DNA of 64,000 nucleotides from Synanceia verrucosa. Its lineage: Eukaryota > Chordata > Actinopteri > Perciformes > Synanceiidae. Both the position numbers and the translations under genes were made by a program. Where the stretch lies: positions 16,337,007 to 16,401,006 of the forward strand of contig CM056569.1 in the NCBI GenBank assembly GCA_029721515.1, read 5' to 3'. Below, one piece after another: positions 23,696 to 33,669 of this stretch; position 1 is the stretch's first letter; the number at the start of each line of letters is the position of its first letter. The notes under the pieces were generated by a model. The model did no database searches. It saw only the letters and a list, made by a program, of their open reading frames with translations, and had not been told where the DNA came from.

Positions 23696-24148
23696 GGTAC
23701 CATTCAATATGGGAGTCAATATGAGACCGCTGTTTGTGTATCGAGTGAAACCAATGTTGACATTTTGTCTTGTGAGTCGCTGGTACTCTCAGTATGTATG
23801 GATTGACCATATTGATCCAGCAGGACTGTCCATGTGTGAAACTCAAGCTACAGGTCACAGTTTGAAGCTGCTCTATTTCACTCATTTTATCGAAACTCTT
23901 CCACCTGAGCCTTTGAGTGTTTTTGTGCACAAATAAGCCTGAGGGCTCTGGCTGGCTCAGGTTTGTCATTGTTTCCATAGTGGCAATTTGATTAAATGTG
24001 TTTGTTAAAATGCATCAATGTAGCATTCAGTGATGAATGAAACTGAGCTTACAAAGTGCAACGATTCAGATCTAATTAGAGCGATGGCTGGATCATGGAT
24101 TAGTATTTCAGACGGGAAAACATAAAGACGCTGCCATGTGGAGAGAGA

Positions 24149-24174
24149 GTGTGTGTGTGTGTGTGTGTGTGTGT
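24149..24174. repeat. (GT)n microsatellite
   Basis: About 13 GT units. Confidence 0.9.
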
Positions 24175-24603
24175 AGTGTGTGCATGATTGGATACTTGTT
24201 TTGTGTCTTTTGCCTGCAGCATGAACCGACTTCTCACCCATACAGTGTTTACATATTGATGCTTAAGTTGCTGTTTTTTATATTTTCCCTCTGGATAAAA
24301 ACTATCCTGATTCAGTTCATTCATTGTAAAAAATATGACTAACTAATGGTTCCACGTCTTATCCATCCCAGCTTCACCGAGTGAAGGCTGGTTCACCCTG
24401 GACAGATCAGAGACCAGCACATAGAGATAGAAACCATTCACACTGACATTAGGACCAGTTTAGAGTAGTGGTGTCAACAATAATTGATTATAATCGCAAT
24501 GCGGGGCATGCACGATTTAGCATCAATGCGGCAACGTGCCATAATCGATTATGTCACTGTTTTTCTGGCCTCAACAGTGGACGATAAAGTTGTGAAGTTT
24601 CAC

Positions 24604-24710
24604 CCTTGTCCAGGGTGTACCCTGCCTCTTGCCCTAAGACAGCTGGGAGAGGCTCCAGCTCCCCGCGAATTTATGTGAGGATAAGAGGTAGAAAATGGAT
24701 GGATGGATTA
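24604..24710 (+). repeat. tRNA-derived SINE, 3' fragment
   Basis: It carries CTTGTCCAGGGTGTACCCTG, ACAGCTGGGAGAGGCTCCAG and the GGATGGATGGAT tail. Confidence 0.65.
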
Positions 24711-24978
24711 CCATTGTTCTGACTACTGTAAAAATACACTCTTGACGTTACGAAGATAAAGAGTATTACTCACAAATGCCTTTAGGTTATCTAGGAACTA
24801 ACATTAGACACATGAAATCAACATATAACAGATTTCTGTTTCTTTTAAACATCTGACCATTACCTCACCAGATCACTCAGGAAAACATTTCACAAAACAT
24901 CATACAACACTTTTTAACATTTTTCCCTTTTTTTCTTTTCTTTTTTTCCACATTGTTTTGTTTTCAACAATTAAAACT

Positions 24979-26080
24979 TCACAAGTCCAGTTGATCTGGC
25001 TTAATGACAGGTCTGCCAGACATGGTTTGGATGGTTAGGGGAGAACCTTGTGACCCCTCTGGGGACACCACACCAGTGTCCATGGGAGTGTCCTGCAGGT
25101 CTGCCCCAGCAGCTTGGTCTTGTCTCTCATCGCTGTTGTCGGATGACATGGGCACAAGGTGGCGACAATTCCTCCTTAACGTGCTCTGGGATCCACTGAC
25201 CAGGTAAGATCTAGGTGTTACATGTGCAGATGTCACAGTACCTGGTGTTTTTGTATCTGTGATCCACACACGGTCTGCTGGAGACAGGCTCTCTCTGCTC
25301 TACACTGTCTGAAGGTCTGGGATGGCTGGCTTGAGCACTGCCGGAAATACAGGCACTGTGGTGTGCAGTCTGCGGCACATGAGCAGCTGGGCTGGGCTGA
25401 AGCCATTGCTAAAAGGAGTGCTCCCATAAGTCAGCGGTGCATGATAAGGGTCAGCAGCTTTCTTTAACAGGTTTTTGATCGTGTGGGCGGCACACTCGGC
25501 CTCACCGTTGCATTGAGGGTATCTCAGGCTGCTTGTCACGTGTTCAAACTCATACTCAGTTGCAAATGCTGACATTTGGGCACCTGAAAACTGTGGCCCG
25601 TTAACGGTGACTAAAGTTTCAGGTATGCCATGCCTTGCAAAAATGGACTTGAGGTGTACAATGTCTGCACACCTAGTCGGGCTCAGCTATGCAATCTCAA
25701 TGTACCTACAAAAATAGTCTACAACAAGCAGATAGTGTTCTTTAATGTAAACAGATCAGCCCCTAGTTTCTGCTATGGCCTGCCTGGCAGCTTGGTAAGC
25801 ATGAGAGGCTCGGCTGCATCGCGGCATTTGACTATCCCCTGGTGCCCCACATGAAACTTCTCCATCACATTGTTCCTCATCACTGAAGGGATTACTAGCC
25901 TAGTACCCCGCAGTAACAGTCCACTATGTGTGCAAAGAACGGCCCTTTCAGCCCAGTAGGGTCTAACTAGAGTGTCCAGTCTGCTGCGATCTGGCCAGCC
26001 CTCTGTGCAGTATCTCATGACTTCAGAACATATGCTATCTGCGTTCAGCTGTAAGCCTCGCTTGCTGGCAGGAGTCCACA
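24979..26080 (-). pseudogene. Ty3/Gypsy integrase remnant
   Basis: The first part (26080-25773) carries the zinc-binding end of integrase, with LLLRGTRLVIPSVMRN followed by FHVGHQGIVKCR. A later frame (25575-25300) carries the C-terminal core stretch with SLRYPQCNGEAE and IKNLLKKA. The last frame (25269-24979) is the tail, ending LDL before TAA. Frames are interrupted, so no functional integrase can be made. Confidence 0.75.
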
Positions 26081-26082
26081 TA

Positions 26083-27690
26083 CAGTCATGGAAAAAATTA
26101 TTAGACCACCCTTGTTTTCTTCAATTTCTTGTTCATTCTAATATCTGGTACCACTAAACGTATAATACAATGAACACAACAAAAAATGCAGCTGGTCACA
26201 TAATACTTTATGTCCTATTTGACATTCTTAAGCTTAATTGATTCCCAGGGTATATAAGAGGCCATTTCATGTCACAAGCAGCACTGCACATGCAAAGGCC
26301 TAGAGTGGTTTCCTGCTTACATTCAAGCCGTAGCACAACTCAGAAGTTGTCAGCTCTCACATAATGCCTAAAACAAAAGAATTATGTGGAGCAACAAAGG
26401 CAGCCATCTTGGCACTGCTGGAAATTGGCATGAGTGAGAGACAGGTAGCGAAAAAACTGAAGATCTCCAAGACAGCCGTTCATTACAACAAAAAAAAACA
26501 AGCTGAACATGGCACTACCAAATTGCTACCTGGCCGTGGCAGGAAACGTCTTTCTACCCCACGAGATGACCGTGCACTCATCCGTTCCTGTGTCAGGAAT
26601 CGTCGTCAGACCTCCAGGGACCTTAAAAATGAGTGGGCACTGTCGAGAAATGTGACTTGCTCGGCAAGGACAGTTCGAAACCGACTTGTTGAAGCTGGTT
26701 TGAAGTCACACAGAGCACGCAAGAAGCCCTTCATCAATGAAAGGCAGAGGAAGGCCCGGTTACTCTTTGCTCGAGACCACAAGGATTGGACTGTTGATGA
26801 TTGGGCTAAGGTTCTCTTCAGTGATGAATCCAATTTTGAATTGATGCCCACTCCAGCCAACTTACTGGTTAGGAGGAAGCCTGGAGAAGCTTACAACCCA
26901 GACTGTCTTGCCCCTACAGTAAAACATGGGGGTGGATCAGTCATGATCTGGGGTTGTTTCAGTCTGAGTGGAACAGGGCAAATGCAATTGTGTGAAGGCC
27001 GAATGAACCAGGTCAAGTACAGGACTACCCTTGAAAACAGTCTTCTTCCATCAGCTGGAAAACTCTTTCCTGCCTCGAATGACTGGATTTTCCAACAAGA
27101 CAATGCCCCTTGCCACACGGCAAGGTCAGTTAAAGCCTGGATGGAGAACCACAACATTCGCACCATGCCTTGGCCTGCTCAATCACCAGATCTTAATCCA
27201 ATTGTAAACCTGTGGAAAATCATCAAACTCAAAATGGAGAACCACAAGCCCAAAAACAAAGAAAATTTGTTTGAATTTGTCCAACAGGAATGGGCTGCTG
27301 TGACAGCAGAACAATGTCAGAAGCTGGTGGAGAGCATGCCAAGACGCATGGCTGCAGTCATCAAAAACAATGGTTATGCAATCAAGTATTAACTCTTGTG
27401 TGTATCATGTGTTTAAAGCAAACAGAAAAGAAAACATGGAATGCTTAAAAGTAGTGTTTTTAAGTGTACAATGCCATAGCTATTGATGTAAGAATTTAAG
27501 TAATTTTGGTTATTATCAAGAAAACCATGGAAAATGAATAATCCTTAGTTCTTAAATTAAACTCTCATGAGCTATTTTTGTTGTTATCATTATAATTGTC
27601 CAAACAAATGTACCTTTAGTTGAGCCAGGCATTAAAATGAACAAGAAATTGAAGAAAACAAGGGTGGTCTAATAATTTTTTCCATGACTG
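26083..27690 (+). mobile_element. Tc1-like DNA transposon, complete ends
   Basis: Terminal inverted repeats start CAGTCATGGAAAAAATTATT and match perfectly for 55 bases by eye (26083-26137 against the reverse of 27636-27690), with weaker similarity beyond. TA dinucleotides at 26081 and 27691 are the expected target duplication. One uninterrupted transposase frame fills the interior. It is inserted between the RNase H and integrase parts of the Ty3/Gypsy element and is therefore younger than it. Confidence 0.92.
26364..27392 (+). CDS. Tc1-like transposase, full length but third catalytic residue mutated
   Basis: This 342-residue protein is the usual length for Tc1 transposases, which bind the terminal repeats and cut and paste the element in the nucleus. 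Residues about 10-45 form the first helix-turn-helix. GRGRKR at 57-62 is the AT-hook-like GRPR region, followed by a second helix-turn-helix to about residue 112. The DDE domain has Asp154 (SDES) and Asp246 (QQDNAPCH). At the third position, exactly 34 residues further, it has Val281 (GTA at 27204) in NPIVNLW instead of the Glu of NPIENLW. Glu at this site coordinates catalytic metal, so the enzyme should be inactive although DNA binding may persist. The start is the first ATG after the left repeat. The frame contains no stop or shift. Confidence 0.9.
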   Translation: MPKTKELCGATKAAILALLEIGMSERQVAKKLKISKTAVHYNKKKQAEHGTTKLLPGRGRKRLSTPRDDRALIRSCVRNRRQTSRDLKNEWALSRNVTCSARTVRNRLVEAGLKSHRARKKPFINERQRKARLLFARDHKDWTVDDWAKVLFSDESNFELMPTPANLLVRRKPGEAYNPDCLAPTVKHGGGSVMIWGCFSLSGTGQMQLCEGRMNQVKYRTTLENSLLPSAGKLFPASNDWIFQQDNAPCHTARSVKAWMENHNIRTMPWPAQSPDLNPIVNLWKIIKLKMENHKPKNKENLFEFVQQEWAAVTAEQCQKLVESMPRRMAAVIKNNGYAIKY

Positions 27691-27691
27691 T

Positions 27692-28190
27692 ATTTGTTTC
27701 TCTCCTCCATCAAGCCCTCCCCATCGGTGACTCCACTCCACTGCAGTCGTGGGGCTTTTTCCTGGAAAGTGTGTGATGGTGTACCTGTATCTCGTGAGCC
27801 TCATCCTGAATCTTTGTATTCTAGGAGGGAGTGTGTCCAGCGCTTGTCCACCTAGCAGGCTCACAAGGGGCTTGTGGTCAGTCTCCAGCTCAAAGTGAAG
27901 ACCTATGATGAAGTCGTTGAATCTTTCGCATGCCTAGGTCAGGGCCAGCACTTCTTTCTCCACCTGAGCGTACCGCTGCTCTGTGCTTGTGAGCGTTCTA
28001 GATGCATATGCCACCGGCGCCCAGATGCCCTGACGTTTGAAGAACCCCGTCTAGCCTGTACAGGCATCAGCAGAGATTTTTATGTTTTTGTTTGGGTCAA
28101 ACAGCTGCAGCACCAGCGTGGATGACAACTCCTGCTTGAGACTGGTGAATGCTTTGCACTGCTCAGGCCCCCAGTACCACTGATTCTTTT
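27692..28190 (-). pseudogene. Ty3/Gypsy RNase H remnant
   Basis: The minus-strand frame 27864-27742 includes SLLGGQALDTLPPRIQRFRM and RYRYTITHFPGK, the characteristic end of Gypsy RNase H. Upstream (28000-27870) an EKE-like segment and an LHFELETDHK-like segment are recognisable with changes. The reading frame is broken, and the Tc1 insertion lies immediately after it. Confidence 0.7.
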
Positions 28191-29119
28191 TTGACAGCAA
28201 GTCTCCAAGAACTTTGTCCATTTCAGCTAAATTGGCAGAAACTTGCCTAATTGATTCACCATGCCCAGAAAACTTCTGAGTTCGCTAATGTTCTGTGGCG
28301 GATCCATGTCTCACATAGCACGTCTTTTCTGTGTCTGGGCTTACTCCTTCTGTCGATATGACATACCCGAGGAATTTCACTGTTGTCTTGCTGAACTCAC
28401 ACTTGGCTGTATTCAGAGTGAGGCCTGCAGCCTGTGCCCTCTGCAGAACTGCGTGCACACGGCGTCGTGCTCTGCTTGTGTAGCACCCTAGATGAGGACG
28501 TCATCCATGTGGCAGATGACTCAGTCTAAGCCCTCCGTGACTTTCACCATCCAGTTTGGAAGTGTTCCGGTGCGGACGTAATGCCATGTGGTAGGCAATT
28601 AAAGAAGTAGCATCCAAATGGGGTCATAAATGTAGTGTAGTGGGCACAGTCTTTTGTCAGCGGGATTTGCCAAAACCCATGTTGGCATCTATCTTTGTGA
28701 CCTAGGGTCTAGTCCACTGATGGGAGGATGACCTTTTCCCTGCTTACAGCCTCATTTAGAGGAGAGAGGTCGACACAGATTCGTATTTCATCTTTAGACT
28801 TCTTTGGTGCCACCCTCATGCCTGAGCACCACTCAGTTGGCTGTTCAATCCAGCTGTTGACTCCTAGCTGCTCCATGCACTGGAGTTCCTGTTTTACTTT
28901 TCCCATCAGAGGCAGTGGGACACGTGGCACTTTCGGGGGCACAGGCTTGGCATCAAGTCTAAGTTTAATAGTGTATGGCTGTTGTACTAGTCCTTGCCCA
29001 TCACACAGCTTCGGGTAAGTTTTCTTAACTGAGTCCAAGTCAATGCTATCGATCCTGGCTACCAGTCTGATGTTAACTGATGCAGGTCTGCTCAACGGAT
29101 CTGTGTTCAGGTACTTCAC
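28190..29119 (-). pseudogene. Ty3/Gypsy reverse transcriptase remnant
   Basis: The frame 29119-28709 contains the entry segment with VPRVPLPLMGKVKQEL, WIEQPTEWCSGMRVAPKK and IRICVDLSPLNEAV, the N-terminal fingers and palm of Gypsy reverse transcriptase. The catalytic box is visible near 28500-28535 as VICHMDD followed by VLI, next to stop codons. The enzyme is not encoded intact. Confidence 0.8.
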
Positions 29120-29122
29120 TAC

Positions 29123-29341
29123 CTACAGGTCCTCCGTGCTGTGCTTATCCCCGCAGAGCAGCACTTCTCTGGCTACTCCCACTACAGAGAGAGGCACATG
29201 CCCCGGCCCATACAATGCCTTGTGACCTGGTGCGAGGCTGCTTACGTCTCCTCCGCATATCTGTCTGTACACCTGCTTGAATATGACAGTGACGTCGGCC
29301 CCCATGTCTATCTTAAAATTTACTTTTTTGTCTCCGATCAC
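29123..29341 (-). pseudogene. Ty3/Gypsy aspartic protease remnant
   Basis: The 72-codon frame has FKIDMGADVTVI where retroviral-type proteases have DTGA or DSGA. Met in place of Thr or Ser in the active-site triad should inactivate it. ATG from ACG is a C-to-T change of the CpG-decay type. Confidence 0.65.
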
Positions 29342-29365
29342 AAGTCAACTGCCTGTTTGCCTGCG

Positions 29366-30233
29366 TCAACTGTGCCAAGGAATATGTCTTCGTTTGTGTC
29401 TTTTGAAACAGCACTCACGCTTGGTAGACTTGCATACTTTGCCATAATGCCCTTGTTTCCCAAAGTTGTGGTAATCTGCAGTCTTTGCAGGGCAGTGGAA
29501 TTTAGTATGAATTGGAGTCTTACCGCATTTCTGGCATGACTGTTCTGCCCCGTGTCTCGTGCTTGTCCTTGCTCTGCTTACTTGGCTGTTTTTGTTTTTC
29601 CAGGCTTGATTTTTCTCTTTGTTACGGTGCACCGCGTCCACTGTCGCTTTATTTGCACGTGCTGCATCTAATCTTAAGTCTGTTTGTTGCCGTTTAATGT
29701 TCTCCACTTGCCTGACAACGTTGATGGCTTGTGCTAAATCCAGTCCGCTAGCCATCTGCATTTTCTGTGATAGTGCACCGTCTTTCATGCCTATGATGAC
29801 CCTGTATCGTAGCATCTCTTCACAAAGTGCCCCATATTCGCAATCTTCAGCCAGTGCATATAAAGCGGTTCTAAACGAGTCTGCAGATTCTGTTGGCCCT
29901 TGAGCTCGCATGTTGAATTTGGCTCGTTGATAAATCACGTTTTAGGCACAAAAAGGCCTGTGAGGCCATCCTTAACGGAGCTGTATTCAAGTGTGTTCGT
30001 TCGTTAAACATAGCCCTTTCAACATGTCATCTGCCTCGTCCCCCATGCAGTATATAAGCGTGGTCACCTGGTTAGCTTGTTGTTGTTGTCCAAATCGCTG
30101 GCCACTCGGAAGCGTGTCTTATCCATTTTTCCCAGTCGTGTGGCTTCGAAAAGTAGAAAGATTCGGGTGGATTTATCGAGAACGTGGCTTGCTGCGCAGC
30201 CTGCGCTGGCTGTTGCTCCCTTTCTTGCGACAT
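29366..30233 (-). pseudogene. Ty3/Gypsy gag remnant
   Basis: It starts at an ATG at 30233 (MSQEREQQ). The 190-codon portion 29938-29366 has the capsid-like segment FRTALYALAEDCEYG and DGALSQKMQM. A basic linker follows, then a zinc-knuckle-like region (CQKCGKTPIH, then NFGKQGHYGKVC) with some Cys lost. Frameshifts separate it from the start. Confidence 0.7.
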
Positions 30234-30340
30234 ACTTGCTAGCTTGATGAAGCGTGACTTCAGTTAGTCCACTGCTTGTTTACTTCTCGTATATGTTGCT
30301 CTTTATCCTTCCCTTCATCGCTGTGCCACATCTGACACCA

Positions 30341-30518
30341 TGTGAGTTGGGTTCTTTGGATTATAATAAAGAATGCTGAGATGGATTTCCCGATATTGAG
30401 TCTTTACTTCCAGACTAGTATTCCTCTGAACAACAACTCAGGGGTGGCTCTATATGTAACATACATTGCTGTTCCCATGTAAGACCGCCCTCTGGTGTCT
30501 TGGCATAGTGCTTACACA
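30341..30518 (-). repeat. Ty3/Gypsy long terminal repeat (single copy)
   Basis: The 178-bp sequence begins TGTGTAAGC and ends CAACTCACA on the minus strand, giving TG...CA ends. It is followed directly by TGGTGTCAGATGTGGC (30340 downward), which has the TGG start expected of a tRNA primer-binding site. An AATAATC/AATAAAG-like word inside could be the poly(A) signal region. Confidence 0.6.
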
Positions 30519-30534
30519 TAGATCACACCACAAT

Positions 30535-31070
30535 GGTCTGAGCTTATGTTTCCGTCATCTGGAGAGACACTGGCACCGTTCACCAGTAAGTAACGTTATG
30601 TTGAGCCACAATTAACAATTAACCAGCTAATATCACTGTTCATGTGAATTATGGAAGCCTATCTCTATTCAAGCTAACTCTCTAATGCTAGTGTTAGCTG
30701 ATAACATAGCGGTTGCTATGCTAACGGTACTGTTACCGTTACCAGGCTGCTTGCATGTGTTAATGTGATGGTAACATTAACTCCACACTCATGATGAAAA
30801 AAATAAAATGGGAACAAATCTCACAATGTACTTTGAGGAGGTTCTTCACAGACAGGAAGGTAGACATAAACATAGATATATATTACACCGGTACCGGTAT
30901 ATGTTATCACCTAACGCTAGCACTAGCGAGCTAGCTTGGTTAGAGATGAGTCTCTGTAATTCACATTAACTGTGATATTAGGCGGAATGCTAATTGTGGC
31001 TCAACATAACGTTACTTACTGGTAAACGGTGCCAGTGACTCTTCAGATGAAGGAAATATGAGCTCAGACC
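30535..31070. mobile_element. Foldback-type non-autonomous element, about 536 bp
   Basis: Inverted ends of about 80 bp start GGTCTGAGCT at 30535 and are repeated inverted to AGCTCAGACC at 31070. Both include CGTTATGTTGAGCCACAATT. The interior also has partial palindromes (GCTAGTGTTAGC against GCTAGCACTAGC). It has no coding potential, and the flanking duplication is not clear. Confidence 0.6.
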
Positions 31071-31074
31071 ATCA

Positions 31075-32915
31075 GAGCTGCTCCTCAGAGCTGACAGGTC
31101 TCTGCTGTCAATCACACCTGTAGCCACGCCCCAAAGCTGCTCCTGCTTTATGTGTTTTTTTCACCGTATATTTGACCATAATTCAGTAAATGACACCTTG
31201 TTGTATTATAACATGATTTAAAGTAACCATTCAGATCATAAACTCATATTTATAGTGTTTAAAGAAGTAATACAGTAGAAGAGAAAAGGGTCATTTTCCC
31301 ATTGACTTCGATACAAACAGACTTCCACCAGTATCGCCCCCTGCTGGCTGCTGGAGAGAATGAAGTTTTACTTCCATATGGGCTTCATTTCCGTTGTTCA
31401 CAAACTAACGTTTGACATCACGATAGCTCTGTCCATTATTTATATACAGTATATAATCTTAATACAGTTTTTCCACTCCTGCTTTTACCTTTCACAATAA
31501 AATCCTGAGTACATTCACTACACTTACCAGACAGAACTGAAATTCTCTCAGATCATCTATCTAAAAGGAAAGTAGCTTACAGTAGCACAGCCTGCCAGCG
31601 ATCCCAGTAGTTGTTGCTCTGCCTGCACAAATCTACAGGATGCTGACCTTTTACTGACTGAGTGTAAAGGCCTTATGACTGTTGTTTTTCAGGAAAAAGG
31701 TGGAGGAGGAACATGTTTGGTGCTGACCGATAAGGCAAACCGAACCTGTGTATGATAGCCAAGTAAAGGTTTAAGACACCCTGAGGGCACAGCAGCACTA
31801 AACCTTACTCACTTCTTCCACACTCAGCAGTTCCCATCCATTCCCGAGCCATATGAAAAATATTCGAGGCCCCTTGAGGACAGACGTGTTTTAATTTATA
31901 TTTTCACTAATGGTGTGCATTGTTAAGCTGTCTTTTATATCCAGCATTCCCAGGCCTAAGGCGACGGGGAGAAGGTGTGAAGGTGTCAACTGAGTAAACA
32001 TAATATAAATACCACATCTATTTTCCCTCTTAAATTGACTCAGGAGAGTTCAGCAAGACTCAGCCTTCTGCAATATTTAATAGAGTTCACTACAGGATAA
32101 TTAAATCAGCACAAGAGAAGCTCATCATTACTCATTCTGGACTCTTTTTCGAGAGAAACCTGATGTTTGGAAAAACAATTCAGACTCACATTGTTAGCTG
32201 CTCACTGCTGCCTTAGCTGTCACCATATTGAGAGCCATGTAGAGGCAATAGATATCCTGTGAAGTTTGAATTTAGCACCTTTTAAATATGTTTCAGATAA
32301 CCCCTAATTTACACTGAATGCGAAAGAACCGTGATGTCTGTCACTGTCTGTTGTTGTCCGCTGGCCAGCTGGAATCATAAGGACAAACAAGTTCATAGAT
32401 AATGTAATGTTATAATATTGCTCTGGACCTCCACAATTAGCATCTCCTCGTTCATGGTGTTAACCCTTTAATACCCGAGCCTCAGAAAATATCAATATCT
32501 GGAAATTATTTACAATTAACTGCATGTTGTAAGAGTGTAATAGTAGTTTAAAATGTGGAAAAACACAAAACAAATGTACATGTTAAATTTTAAATTTGAA
32601 AAGTATAAAAACTATTTAAGATACAATTGTGTGAGTCTTTGTCTCTGAATGTGCAAAAATCAGCTACAAAATTTAAACTAGATTTTTTTTATTCAACCAC
32701 AGGGACCAAAGCTCCCAGGAGAGATGATAATGTAATTACTGTAATGACACCATGTTGACTGTAAAGCGCAACATGTCAGCTCTCTGAAACCCTTGGATTT
32801 TTTTCTGATAGTACAAACATTACATAATTACAGTAATCCAAAGTGTGAATGTGCGATGTATCGCTGGTGACACGTTAGGTGTTAAAGGGTGAAAACAGTT
32901 AAACGCTTTTGCACA
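31075..32915. other. No gene identified
   Basis: No exon was recognised. A CCCCCTGCTGGCTGCTGGAG motif near 31336 is similar, inverted, to CAGCCAGCAGGGGGCG near 36157, suggesting two old copies of a small repeat. Confidence 0.4.
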
Positions 32916-33049
32916 GTCTCTTCTAGCCTGGTCTTACCAAACCCTCGTACTATCGTACAGAGGGTCTGGCATTCCTCCATTGAGAACCGATTTCAAACGG
33001 GAGAGTTGAACTCCGTTGAAGTTTGAAATGATTATATCTGATTTTATTA

Positions 33050-33342
33050 GCACTGTCCCCTCACAGCAAGAAGGTACTGGGTTCGAATCCCGGGCCCGGG
33101 GCCTTTCTGTGTGGAGTTTGCATGCTCTCCTTATGTCTGTGTGGGTTCTCTCTGGTACTCCGGCTTCCTCCCACCATCCAAAAACATGCATGGGGATTAG
33201 GTTAATTGGTTAATTTAAATTGACCGTAGGTGTGAATGTGAGTGTGAGTGGTTGTCTGTCTCTATGTGTCCTGTGATGAACTGGAGACTTGTCCAGGGTG
33301 TACCCTGCCTTTCACCCTAAGACAGCTGGGATAGGCTCCAGC
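33050..33342 (+). repeat. tRNA-derived SINE lacking the first bases and the tail
   Basis: It starts at GCACTGTCCCCTCACAGC, includes the B box GGTTCGAATCCC and stops at ATAGGCTCCAGC. It lies immediately next to the helicase fragment. Confidence 0.7.
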
Positions 33343-33447
33343 GACATCTTTACCAGCAATAAAACTGGTTAAACATTCCTCTTGCTTCGACTTCAGTTGC
33401 TGAATATTTGGGAACCTAGCCAAAACGGATTGAATGGCTTCCTTCAC
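33343..33447 (-). pseudogene. RecQ-like helicase N-terminal fragment
   Basis: The frame encodes about 37 residues with LKSKQEECLTSFIAGKDV. This matches the region just before Walker A in RecQ-type DNA helicases, where a conserved Gln sits in a K-x-x-Q-like context. The sequence is cut by the SINE exactly where the ATP-binding loop should begin. It is probably the helicase of a transposon, since it lies between short inverted ends. It is too short to act. Confidence 0.45.
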
Positions 33448-33669
33448 TTCTCCACCGCCGTTGCCAAACTACAACCAGCTAGACTACAACGCAAATGCTG
33501 TGCATTTGACATCATCGTTAACACCCGCCTCCCCCCGTCCCCCACCATTCACTGATTGACTAGGATGGAATTCCTGAGAAATCAAGTCCAAGGGGATCAA
33601 ACCCAGACATAATCTGCAGGGAAATGATAATTGATCTGAAGATTATGCAGTGCTACAGCCAGGCTAGAT

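Larger units (their letters stand above)
24979..30518 (-). mobile_element. Ty3/Gypsy LTR retrotransposon, degenerate, split by a Tc1 element
   Basis: Read on the minus strand the order is LTR (30518-30341), primer-binding-site region, gag (from 30233), protease (29341-29123), reverse transcriptase (about 29119-28190), RNase H (about 28180-27692), Tc1 insertion (27690-26083), and integrase (26080-24979). Integrase after RNase H is the Ty3/Gypsy order, not Ty1/Copia. Gag and pol are broken by stops and frameshifts. A matching LTR beyond 24979 was not found, so the 3' end seems lost. Such elements replicate through a cytoplasmic RNA intermediate; this copy cannot. Confidence 0.85.
32922..33667. 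mobile_element. Possible DNA transposon with TCTAGCCTGG ends, carrying a helicase fragment and a SINE
   Basis: TCTAGCCTGG at 32922 is repeated inverted as CCAGGCTAGA ending at 33667. Inside lie a SINE (33050-33342) and a RecQ-like helicase fragment. Superfamily cannot be fixed because no clear target duplication was seen. Confidence 0.4.
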
